Position numbers and translations under genes: made by a program
The notes under the pieces: model-generated
The model's database searches: none
Seen by the model: only the letters and a program-made list of their open reading frames with translations
What the model was told of the DNA's origin: nothing
Assembly (NCBI RefSeq): GCF_036785885.1
Contig: NC_092323.1
Coordinates: 18,546,501 to 18,610,500 of the forward strand
Length of the DNA stretch: 64,000 nucleotides
Direction: 5' to 3'
DNA from: Coffea arabica
Taxonomy: Eukaryota > Streptophyta > Magnoliopsida > Gentianales > Rubiaceae
In this document: positions 35,288-45,920 of the stretch, piece by piece
How the letters are laid out: each line of letters starts with the position of its first letter
Position numbering within the stretch: the first letter of the stretch is position 1

Positions 35288-36010
35288 TAGGGGTGAGCAA
35301 ATTTGGTACGTACCGAATTCATACTCGAATTCAAATTCAATTTGATAATTTGAAATCGAATATTTGGTAATTTTGTACAAAAGCGATATTTACCGAATTC
35401 ACTGAATTCTAATACGGTATGAAATAGGTAATGAGATTATGAATTTGATAATAACCGATTTCGAATTCGTTTATAAAGAATTGGTTTAGTATTAGTATAT
35501 ACTACTAATATATTATTATATTATATAGGTAAATGCTATTAATAATAGTTAGTATATGATATTATCATGTACTTATGATAATAATAATATATAATGATAA
35601 TGATGTACAATCTACTACTATTTTAGTATTTGTTAATTGTTATATGACTATAATAATACAAATATACAACAATACATAACATAACTATAGTACTTATTAT
35701 TTTATACATGACTAGAATTAGATAATATTTAATTAAGTATAGGTATAATACATAACTATATAGTATAACTATAATACTTATTATTTTAATTAGGCCGAAA
35801 ACTGCAATTAAAGGATTCAACAAATTTTTTTTAAAATGAATTCGGTTTACCCGAATTCATTACCGTTTTCGAATTCAAATTCGGAATTGAATGAATTCGG
35901 GTATTTTCAATTCGAATTTGAAAGCGGTTTAGATTTCTGTAAGTCCAATAACTGAATTTACCGAATTCATATAATCGAATTATCGAATATGCACCGTTTG
36001 CTCACCCCTA
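35288..36010. mobile_element. hAT-type MITE, 723 bp
   Basis: Termini are TAGGGGTGAGCAAA and TTTGCTCACCCCTA, perfect inverted repeats. The flanks CCCAAAAG (35280-35287 and 36011-36018) are a perfect 8-bp TSD, the hAT size. Subterminal GAATTCGGTA-like motifs occur in both orientations, and the middle is extremely AT-rich. No transposase. Confidence 0.92.
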
Positions 36011-36018
36011 CCCAAAAG

Positions 36019-36949
36019 AAACCAGTGAATTTCATGACACATTTATGACCCTAGCCTCTTTTAAACATATGAAAATAAAGATAATAAAATAAACCACCGA
36101 AATGCATCAAGATTTCAATTCTAGAACTCTTCCCATTATAAAAGGGGGCCCCAAAAAAAAAAAAAGAAAACACCCCAAACTTGCAGGATGAATATCAGTC
36201 ATCACAATCACACACAAACTCTGCCTTTCCATGGTCAAAGACAAACATTAACTGACGGCAGTACTAAACGAAAGAAGAATCAAGTAGAATTGTGAAAGAT
36301 AAACAACAGATATGCAAATGTCCTGGACAAGCAATCATTCAACAACTTAGTTTCAACTAGCGGACACATACTTACGAGCAGAAATGCACGAATTTCTTCA
36401 AAAAAGCAATGCATATCCATTCCAGCTCAGATTTAGATGAACTTGGTCCAACGACTAACCACAATCCAATTCACAAATGGTTTGGACCAGTATCTCAGGA
36501 CCAATGTCTTTCAACTTAAAGCTGGCTTTGGATTGGACGTTAGACCGAAGTTCATCAAGATTGGGGTTTCCTTCAGATGCAACTCGGTGGGTGCCATGAA
36601 GGCTCTATGGTGTACAGAAAAAATTGCAGCAGCCCCAGTAGACATAAACATCTGCTACAGTAAAACAACCTAGTCAAACACTACAAGAGACTTTCCAATT
36701 TAATTAGAACTGGAACTAGAGGCAACCAACTCAATAACCAAGACCTACTAATTGACTAACAAAGAAACGAAGTCCGCCAAAGACAAAGATTAGTTTGCAA
36801 ATTGCAATCACTCAAGATTAATGATAACAGTTTGACAACAGTGTAAACTTTGACAAAAATGCTAAATAAAGAGATCAATTAAGCTAGTTCAAATATTCCA
36901 ACACCACTAATCAAGGTATTTACCCATTTCATTAATGCACCGATAAGAC
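36019..36949. other. Non-coding stretch, nothing certain
   Basis: It precedes (downstream of, in minus sense) the second kinase relic. A stretch at 36430-36670 is open on the plus strand for 78 residues but resembles no family I know. It may be diverged downstream DNA of the duplicated kinase. Confidence 0.35.
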
Positions 36950-38972
36950 CACAGCAGGAACATACAACTATTCAAGGGCAATGTGTCCCACAGTTCCCTG
37001 GATTTAAGTTGCAATCTGATAATTTTGTATCCACCGAAGAAAGCTTCCAAGTTATCATCCAGATGGACGTTTCGAGGCTTTAAATCAGGGTGAACAATTA
37101 TACCATTGCAATGCTCATGCAGGTACTCCAGGCCATGCGCTGTATCAAAAGAAATTCTTTTCTACTAGGTCAGTCCAGGCCTTTTTCTCCAGGTTTAAGG
37201 TTTATCACAGGCACAAATAGATACTATACAATTACTGAAAGGTCATTCATATCACTGCAGATCATGCCCAGTCATAACTAGCAAAATCAATGAATATCTC
37301 CCAATTCCACCTCAGTGACCAATAATACCTTGTCAAAGAATTTTATGACAAACAAAAAATGGTTACTGGTATTCAAGATACACATTCACTATTTCCATTC
37401 TATGGTGAGTATCTTTCCAGTAAATAATTCAAATTTACTGCATACTGTAGGAATGAATATTGTGATGAAATTCTTCACAAACTGAACCAGCTACACAAAA
37501 TAGATGCTACTACAAAAAATCCCATTAACAGAAAGCTTTTATCACAAACTTTTTTCCTGCATCCAGAAACAAGATTAGTTTTTCGGTCTAACAATTTGGA
37601 TGTTGTTGCACAAAATTGGGGATCCTCCTCTAAAGCTGTTAGAAAAGATAATTAAGTTGTCCGTAGGACAGTTAATTTGGATGATTTTGAACCGTTGTAA
37701 AACAGATCTCTTGCATAAAAATTCAATGCAAGACTTGTCATTCAATGTTTGTCACCGAGAAATAAAATAAAATAAAATTAAGACTTTCCCTTAATTTTCT
37801 CACAATTCAATTTAAACTAACGTTATCTAAGACGTGGTTTGAAGTTAAAAAATCTTCCCTGATGTAAAAAATTAGTCTTGATCACTTCAGCCAATTCCTT
37901 TCATATAAAATTCATCATAACTATTTCCATATGTTTCAATACCTAGTAAACTGTCTCTATCAAGTCTGAGCTGACGTCAAATCTTCAGTCTGCGATACAA
38001 ATTCCACTGCTCGCCTGTTCCACCAAAAATGAACAAGATTTAAAAAAAATTGATAGATATGGAACTTGCTAGACTAGAAAAAATATCTTGGTACCATTGT
38101 GATGTGCCAGTAAGACTTTTTTCTTTTATTGCAGATGGTGACCCAATAGCAGCTGTGCAATAAAAACCTATTCTTTAGTTATTATTGCAACTCAGCAACA
38201 ACCAAATATTAATATTAAAGAATCCAATAATCAAGCCTATTGTCAATAAACAACTAAACAACACCTAGATTTGTTTAAACAAAAGGACGGAGAGTTTCTT
38301 GGATGAACTATTCAAGGTTACTGCAAAAGAACGATATTTTTGCTACACTTCTACTGAATGTCTGTATAATTTAGTACAGCATTGACAATTAAATGGGAAG
38401 TGATCAGAACATTTTTTTGGATCATACTTAAAAAGTTTGGGTTCACTCAAACGCAGTTAAAACAAATCAATAACCATGCCTATTTATGGCACCTCAAACT
38501 GTGAATCCAAAGCAAGAAAGTTTTTTACACTTTCGAACTGGCTGCACTTTTGGCACCATGTAGGAATTAAAATAAAAGTAACAATTTTATCTTAGAAAAA
38601 GTTTTCTCGAAATTACAGAAATGCAGCTTAAAACTTCTCTTGAAATTCAAAGTCACAAACTATATTTGCATATGCCATTTTGTTTCTCATTTCCAATAAA
38701 ATCAAATACTAGCTATCTGAAGTAAAATTGACAGGCAAGCTAAATTGCTGACACCCATGAATAATGAACAAAATGAACCTGTACAAGTTACCATTTAAGT
38801 GATATGCCACACTGAGGTTCTCCATGGAAAGATCAACAAGAAGTCTTTTAGAAGAAGTGGTACAAATCCAATTAACGGCAGCAGATTTCTTTGATCTGCC
38901 ACACTTGTCAATTGAACTTCCCTAAGTAATGCGGCTTCTCCACCAAACTAAAGACCGTGGAGGTGTTTCACA
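36950..38972 (-). pseudogene. Receptor-kinase relic 2: two decayed kinase exons and their intron
   Basis: The part 38785-38972 matches the end of the kinase N-lobe exon of the intact gene (50726-50910). The part 36950-37217 matches the catalytic exon (48330-48576). The latter has lost about 40 bases where the intact gene encodes the DFG region, and the HRD region no longer reads in frame. The intron between (37218-38784) is collinear with that of the intact gene, with a deletion near 38375. The N-lobe exon is cut at about 38972, only 146 bases from the stop codon of the PPR gene. Confidence 0.85.
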
Positions 38973-39117
38973 AAATATGACCAAGAGATCTCCTTTAAGG
39001 CTCAGTTGCATCAAAGATGATAAGTGACAACAGGATCCAATTCAAACCCAAGTAATGTTAGTTCCTGCAAATTAAAGTTCAGGGGCCAAAATAAATAGCA
39101 GGACCAACATGTTGCAA

Positions 39118-41040
39118 CTAATGTGAAGGTCCTCTTTGTCCCCCATCCATAAGCTTCTTGCAATCAGGATCAAGCTTCAGCATCAACATTAATAGAGAAG
39201 AATTGTTCTGATTTTCAACAGATGAATCAAGTAAAATGGAAAAAGTAGATGCATCCAGCAAGAATCCTCTATGAACCATTTCTTCATAATAGACCATCGC
39301 ATCATCATAATGACCTCCCTTAAGGAGTCCTCGCAGTATAATATTGTATGTAAAATCATTTGGCAGGCAACCCTTCCCCTCCATCTTTTTAACAAGCTCT
39401 TTGGCTTCGATGAGCAGACCTTCTGAAAGCAGACCAGCAATCATGGTGCTGTATGTTCTAACATCAGGATCCAATCCTTTAAGGGAGAGATTGTTGAAAA
39501 GTTCTCGAGCACTATCGAGCCTCCTGCTTTTGCACAACCCATCAAGCATGATATTGTACATTCCAATGTGAATATTTGTTCCATCAGCTTCCATTGCATG
39601 GAATAACTGCAATGCTTCGTCGACATGTCCAGTCTTGCATAATCCATCCAACACCACACAGTAAGTATGAAAATCAGGCTTCATGCCAGAAGCTTGCATC
39701 TCGTTGAAAATTTCTAGTGCACTAAGATACCTTCCTGAACTAAATAACCCCTGCAAGACAGTGGTATAAACAACAATATTAGGTGTTAAACCTTTATGCT
39801 GAATCTCTCGAAAGAGATTCATGGCTGCTTCCGCTTTCTTGGTCTTGAAATAGGCATTTATCAGAATACCATAGCTATGGAGATCAGGTGTAAGGCCGCT
39901 AGCAACCATGGTATTGAAAACTCTCCTTGCGTCATCTATTCGCCTCTGTAAACAGTACCCATCCATTAAGGAACAGTATGTGACCAGATTGGGATTTTGA
40001 CCTTGCTGGATCAAGATCTGGACTACATCTTCAGCATCTTCTATATGCCCTTCCTTACACAGTGCATCCACCACTATAGTGAAAGTAATAACATTTGGAA
40101 TAATTTTATAAACCTTCATCTCAGAAAAGATCTTGCTAACATCCTCCCATCTGCTTAAGTTGCACAGACCTTGAATCAAACAACTGTAAGTGACAACATT
40201 TGGGGGAATGCCCTTTTCAATCATCTCCTGCAAAAGGGCAAGAGCTTCGTCGACCATTTTATCTTTGCAAAAGCCGTCAATGATGGTATTGTACACTTTA
40301 ACATGGGGCTTACATGTTCTTTTTTCCATGACTCTTAGGAATTCAATGGCCATTTGAATGTTCCCCACCTTACAGAGTCCATCTATCACAATCAGAAACA
40401 TAACTTCATCGGGCTTGCAAAGTTTTTCGAATATTATCTTCTTAAACAATTCTTGTCCCTGGGGGACCCTATGTTCTCGAAAGAGTCCTTTGAGTAGAGT
40501 ACTAAAGGTGACTACATCAGCAACAAGACCACGCTTCATGAAAGCAGCCAACACAGGAAACCCCAAATCCACTCGACCCAAGAGGCAGTAACAATTAATC
40601 ACAACATTGAGGGTGGCCTCATAAGCAGGAATGCCCTTGACACACATATCTCTAAAAAGGGAAATAGCAGATACATAATGATTCTTCATCTTAACAATAC
40701 GGTCCAACAATTGATTGAACTGAATAACACAAGGCAGAGGCCTCATCCGGACCATCTGCCGGTACAAGCTCAGAGCATCATGAAGACTGTCGACATTATT
40801 AATATCATTCCTCAATCCAGGTTGAAACTTCAGAGATTTTCCAGAATAATTCTTAACTTTGCCACTAACAACAGAATAAAAAGCTAATTGGGCTTTAGGG
40901 TTTGGGAATGCAGAGAGAAATGAAGCAAGAGTAGTACACCTAGCAGTAGCAGTGGTACCTAATGAAGCTGCTGCTGCTTCCTGAGACTGAGCAATGGAAA
41001 GAATTATGGCAGAAGAAACTCTTCTCTGCATCGCCATCAT
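39118..41040 (-). CDS. Rf-like P-class pentatricopeptide repeat protein
   Basis: A single uninterrupted frame of 640 residues without introns, as usual for PPR genes. Residues 1 to about 60 form an Ala/Ser/Arg-rich leader (MMAMQRRVSSAIILSIAQS), probably a mitochondrial targeting sequence. From about residue 90 there are some 14-15 tandem 35-residue PPR repeats, with phrases such as VYNTIIDGFCKDKMVDEAL and VVTYSCLIQGLCNLSRW. This spacing and wording are typical of the Restorer-of-fertility-like clade. No E or DYW domain is present, so the P class is clear. Such proteins bind organelle RNA; the target is not deducible here. The starting ATG is the first of two adjacent Met codons; Met4 is possible. 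A truncated, frameshifted copy lies at 1-445, and a 1.3 kb Mutator-like element begins 348 bases upstream of the start. Confidence 0.92.
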   Translation of the reverse strand: MMAMQRRVSSAIILSIAQSQEAAAASLGTTATARCTTLASFLSAFPNPKAQLAFYSVVSGKVKNYSGKSLKFQPGLRNDINNVDSLHDALSLYRQMVRMRPLPCVIQFNQLLDRIVKMKNHYVSAISLFRDMCVKGIPAYEATLNVVINCYCLLGRVDLGFPVLAAFMKRGLVADVVTFSTLLKGLFREHRVPQGQELFKKIIFEKLCKPDEVMFLIVIDGLCKVGNIQMAIEFLRVMEKRTCKPHVKVYNTIIDGFCKDKMVDEALALLQEMIEKGIPPNVVTYSCLIQGLCNLSRWEDVSKIFSEMKVYKIIPNVITFTIVVDALCKEGHIEDAEDVVQILIQQGQNPNLVTYCSLMDGYCLQRRIDDARRVFNTMVASGLTPDLHSYGILINAYFKTKKAEAAMNLFREIQHKGLTPNIVVYTTVLQGLFSSGRYLSALEIFNEMQASGMKPDFHTYCVVLDGLCKTGHVDEALQLFHAMEADGTNIHIGMYNIMLDGLCKSRRLDSARELFNNLSLKGLDPDVRTYSTMIAGLLSEGLLIEAKELVKKMEGKGCLPNDFTYNIILRGLLKGGHYDDAMVYYEEMVHRGFLLDASTFSILLDSSVENQNNSSLLMLMLKLDPDCKKLMDGGQRGPSH

Positions 41041-41387
41041 CTTCTGCTTCTACAGCTGATGAGGATTCTCAAATGTGAATGAATGAACACGCGGTTTAGC
41101 TTGGCAAGGTTCATCAGACCATATATCTCAAATGTGATCGGTTCTGGGGGGGTTTGGGTTTGGTTTATAAGTCCCTGGAAGGACCTCAAGAGTTGCCGGC
41201 TTTTGAGGTTTCTTCTGGGATTAGGTTTATAAAAGCCGAATTTCTAGACTTCAGTTTAGAAAAGGTCAAGAGAATGAAATCATGGACACGCGGCTTAGCT
41301 CAGCAAGGTTTAATTTTCATTTTCTTCTCACGTGCGAAATCTAAGGTAGTATTTCACTATTTGATCGGTTTCTTCGCTTTTGAAATA

Positions 41388-42709
41388 GGGATAATTTCAC
41401 AAACCTCCATTGAGGTTTATGACAATTTCACTTGGCTCCCCTTAGGTTTTATAAATTACCTTGACCTCTATTGTGACAATAAAATGACTGTAATGACCTT
41501 CATTTAATCAATAATTCACTGTATAATGAAATGAGATTAAAAAAAGAAAAAGAAACCTGACTTCTTTGCCTATCCTGTTTACAAGTTATAACTAACGACG
41601 ATTCTCTCACACTTACTGTCATTCCGTTCTCATCTATCAATCACTGCCTCCTATAACTTACTCTCAAATTACCACCAACCATTGCTTATAACTGCAGCAA
41701 ATCATACCACAAGTGATCTCTCAAACTCTACTGTATATTCTTATTTCTCCTTTCTTCTCTTTGGAATTCCTAAATCCCAAGTTTAGTTGAAGGATTAGAT
41801 TTGATCGTTGAAATAAAATTTGATTTCATGGACAAACAAAAAAGGAGATGAAGAGGCACACAATAATAATAGAACAAATAATGCAATCATTAGCCAAAAG
41901 AGGAAGAGGGACTAAAATTGGTAAATTTTCTAATTTGTCTATCATCCATCCAAAAAAACTTTTTAAGATATTAATAAGTATATTTATACTTTTTTTTTAT
42001 ACTCGACAATTGTTGGTTGTGATTTCATTATGGAGATAGAGTTCCTTCTCTATTCTTAAGATATTAACATGTTTGGAGATTTGATGGTAGGCTAGATTAT
42101 TTTGTTTTGAGAATGTGCGAGCATTGGGTTTGAAGTTTAGGGTGTGATTAGTTGTAAATAAAATTTTGATTTTTGGCAAAATGAAATTCTTGAAGATCTG
42201 TATAGTCATTATGATACCTTCCTTCTCTTAAACTTGATTAATCCCATTCGTGCCTAATCTCTCCTAAGGATTTTCTTCAGGGCCATAATGTGGCTCATGT
42301 AGTAGGAGTTGAGTCACTTATATGGTACCAAACCAGAGCAGTTGATTATGAGTTTAACCATTTCATGGAACCATGTGGTGAGAATATTTCTGAAGGATGG
42401 AACGAATCTTCAAAATTGAATGCATGTTTTTGAAGAAGCAATTTTATGACTATGATGATGGAATTGCTAGGTTTAGAATTTGGAATTAGACTATTTGTTA
42501 GGCTAGTTTGTTAGTATAGTGGGCTTGGTTGAAATATAGGAGAAAACAATTGGCAACATAATTTTTGTTTTACTTTTGTACAAAAAGGGTAGTTTAGAAT
42601 TTTTGAGAAAAAATAGCCTTTTGGGCCTATATTGTTATATAAATAGTAAAAGTAAGGGAGGTAGGTGTAATTTAATAAACTTGAGGGGAGAGGTTTCTAA
42701 AATTATCCC
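41388..42709. mobile_element. Mutator-like non-autonomous element, 1322 bp
   Basis: It begins GGGATAATTTCACAAACCTC and ends in the approximate complement GGTTTCTAAAATTATCCC. Perfect 9-bp repeats TTTGAAATA (41379-41387 and 42710-42718) flank it, the MULE TSD size. No transposase frame is seen. It lies in the upstream region of the PPR gene. Confidence 0.88.
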
Positions 42710-43619
42710 TTTGAAATATTCATGGTGAATTAATCACGTGGTTTACTTTATAATACACTAGAGTTAATTGTTTAAGGGGGGAAGATTAGGTTGGATGATT
42801 AAGTGGAAAGAAGTGTAAACAAGAGGTTTTGGATTCAAACACTTTTACTTATTAAAAAAATGTAGAAGTTTAACTAGTCACTTAGTGATTTGAAAAAGTA
42901 ATGTTTACAAAATATGTTATAATTGCAATTTCATTTAAACAATCCAAATATTGATTTAAAGGATATATGGTTGTTAATGAAGAGAAAGTATTACAAAATT
43001 TTGTTGAGGACAGAAAGTACCCAATTTCATCTTCTTCTTTTTTTTTTTTGGTTGATTGTAACACGAAGTAAGTAAAATCGAAATACCCAATTGATTCCAT
43101 TGATTAGTTTTAATAAAATGTTTCACCTAATAAAAAAGAAATTTGTTGGTTGCATATTGTACAATTTACATACACATATACACACAAACACATCCACACA
43201 TGCTAAAGTTCTGACTTAAATTGTTGAACCAAAATTGTTTTGCATCATTAGATATATAACTTACATGTTTAAGAGAAAAGAAAACAAAAAAAAAGGAGTA
43301 TGTGGTTTTCCATTTCTGATTGTATATAATATAGTTTCTTAATTGAAAAGATGAATGTAACATCCAAGTCCTTGGTTACATCTTTCTCTCTGTCTCTTTA
43401 TTTTTTTTCATATTAAAAAGTAAATTACCGGTAGGTAGCCAAAAGTATTTAACCTCATGCAGATCAATAATGATGCTAATTAGCAAAGTTGGCCGTAAAA
43501 TCTCTACTACAATAATAAACTCTCTACCAGCTATGGTGTTTAAAAAAATGTGTAACTCCAAAAAAAAAGTGTAACTAAATGTTTTTTTTGTTATCTATTA
43601 ATTGTAACTCAACATCTCC

Positions 43620-44070
43620 ATGTTCAATTATCATGTTAAATTAACCACCACACTTGCTAGACTTCCTTGTCCTCCCAACATCTTTTTGTTCACATTTTCT
43701 ATTTTATAATTAAAGCATAAAAATGTATTAGTTGACATACTTAAAAAATCATTTGCCTTTTTTTTTTTGTCCTATTTTAATGACATTTTTTTTGTCTTAT
43801 ATTACATACACATAGGGTGTGTCCTTCCCACTAATATAAACAGATAAAATTCAAAGTCAGAATGGGTGCATGGAAACTTGTTTGCTAGTGAAAGACACCC
43901 AAAGCCTGGCAAGCAAAATAGCCTGGGAAGAGTACAGATAAGATTATTAATTCATTTCATCCCTTTATCGTTAAATGTTTAGTACCAAACAAACATATAG
44001 GCATTTAAATGATAATTGATAGGGGGATTAAAGCCAAAATTGTGGAATAGAGATGGATTAGTCTAGTCTT
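43620..44070 (-). other. Duplicated PPR upstream flank, right copy
   Basis: Stretches at 43620-43680 and 43863-44070 match 605-700 and 1690-1890. They extend the PPR duplication some 3 kb upstream of the gene. No gene lies in it. Confidence 0.7.
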
Positions 44071-45920
44071 TGTTTCCTTCATAGCTAGAGATCTCAGTTA
44101 TCATAAAGGTGTCCTAAATACTTGGAGCAATCAAGAAAGTTCACACACAATTGATTTTTAGAGAAGATTACTTACCAAGCTTAGGAAGTTCCTCCACACT
44201 CCCCCCCCCCCCCCCCCCCCCCCAACAAATTCTCTATTGTAGTTAGAAGAAAACCCTACAAAACTTGTACTTTCAGGAGAGAGTTCAACAACTTAAAAAG
44301 GAATTCTTTTACATTTTGCATAATGTTTGAGGGACAAAGGCTAATTTTCCAAGGACATGATGGAAAATATTATATATTTTAAGAGAATATAAAAGAGTTT
44401 CTAAAATCTTGGTTTTTTTTTTTTTGCCTTTTTCACGTCTAAAAAAAAGGAAGAAAGAAACGTCCCTCCTTCTGCCATGTTATATGAAATATAGTTGAAT
44501 TCATACCTAGAGCGTTAAGTTGCTTTTTCCTTAAACCTAAAGCAACATGGGATTTTTTGGCTGGTAGATCAAATTTTGCTTAGCTACTTACCAATAGAAT
44601 GTGCTGTTCTAATATTCTTTCTCTTTTCTTATTTTTAGTACAGAGTTGCTTTCTTATCTGAAAAGGGTAATTGTATTTTTCCATTTACAACTATTATGGT
44701 AGGGCTAATGATTCAATCTTGAAACAGGCTTCCTAGTAGTTAAAGACAATTGCTTCGTAGAATTCATGAGTAATCTCAGCACACAAATGGGAACACTATT
44801 AATCAACTTGAGAAAGAAAAATTGATGTAAAGACAACTTGCTAATGAACAAATTAACTAAATTGATTGATATAAAGTATAGCAAGCATATACATTCAAAG
44901 AATTATGATCAGGCACATGAAATCCCTGAGATAATATCAACTTATCTGTTACTAAAACTCTTGTAGCTAGATTCAGCAAGAAAAAACAAAACATAATTGG
45001 ATTTGTAACGCCATAGCATATGACTCCATTAGTGAGTTATATAATCAGTAATATTATTCAGGGCTACTTTGGAGAAATATTTTTGCTTCAGTTTGGTCAA
45101 TTTATAAGATTTTCTTTGAATACTAAGCATGGAAATTTTCTCAACTATTCCAGCAAAAAATCAATAGGGATCTAGTCTAGAATTATATAACCTAAGAAGG
45201 ATCATAACTTAAATATGGGCAACAGATGATGCATAGAGCCAAACAATGGATTGCCTGATAATGGTTTACAATTTGAGAGAAATTATAAGATAAAAAAAAA
45301 AGACCTGAAGATAGTTCAGTCTTTACATGTACTTTTTATTAATTAGAAAAATTATATGTTTTAATGGGATTTTTGCTGACAATCGAGAATAAGAAATTTG
45401 ATTAATAGGGGTACATTAGGCATCAAGAAGAATGAAGAAAGATGATTATATTATGTAGCAGAAAACAGATAGATATAGAGTCACACACAATTCAAATTCA
45501 AATTCAAGAAAGAAACATGATTATAATAGTAATAGATAAACAGATATAGAGTGTCCCGCACAGAACAAGAATCTGACAATTTAGCACGACCACCCGTTAA
45601 TCCATGTTTTTTTTTAAACAATATATATATCCTAAGAAGACTACTTCAAGCTCGGCAATGTGTTTCAAGAAAATCCACCAAAATTGCATATCAAACATAT
45701 ATTAGTCTTAAGCTGTAGGCAGGAAAATCCTACTATTAGATTATCCATATGTTATGCATAGCATAACCTGCCATTCATATGCTGAAGTAACTATAGTCAT
45801 ACAAAACCCTAGTTCCAAGCCGTGGGTAATTTTACTTGTGAAATAGCTTTAGAATGATATTATAGAATTACAGAGATTTTTCACCAATGTGGTACACAGG
45901 CTACTGGTGATCTTGTTTAC
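44071..45920. other. Intergenic DNA between PPR upstream flank and kinase 3' end
   Basis: It contains a run of 23 C (44201-44223) and AT-rich sequence; no gene or element was recognised. The last part near 45921 should include the kinase 3' UTR, which I cannot delimit. Confidence 0.5.
44201..44223. repeat. Homopolymer of 23 C
   Basis: An unbroken C run in otherwise AT-rich DNA. Its exact length may be unreliable because such runs slip in sequencing. Confidence 0.9.

Noticed and set aside
36437..36673. 78-residue plus-strand frame
   Set aside because: No recognised domain and no supporting codon pattern or neighbours; probably chance.
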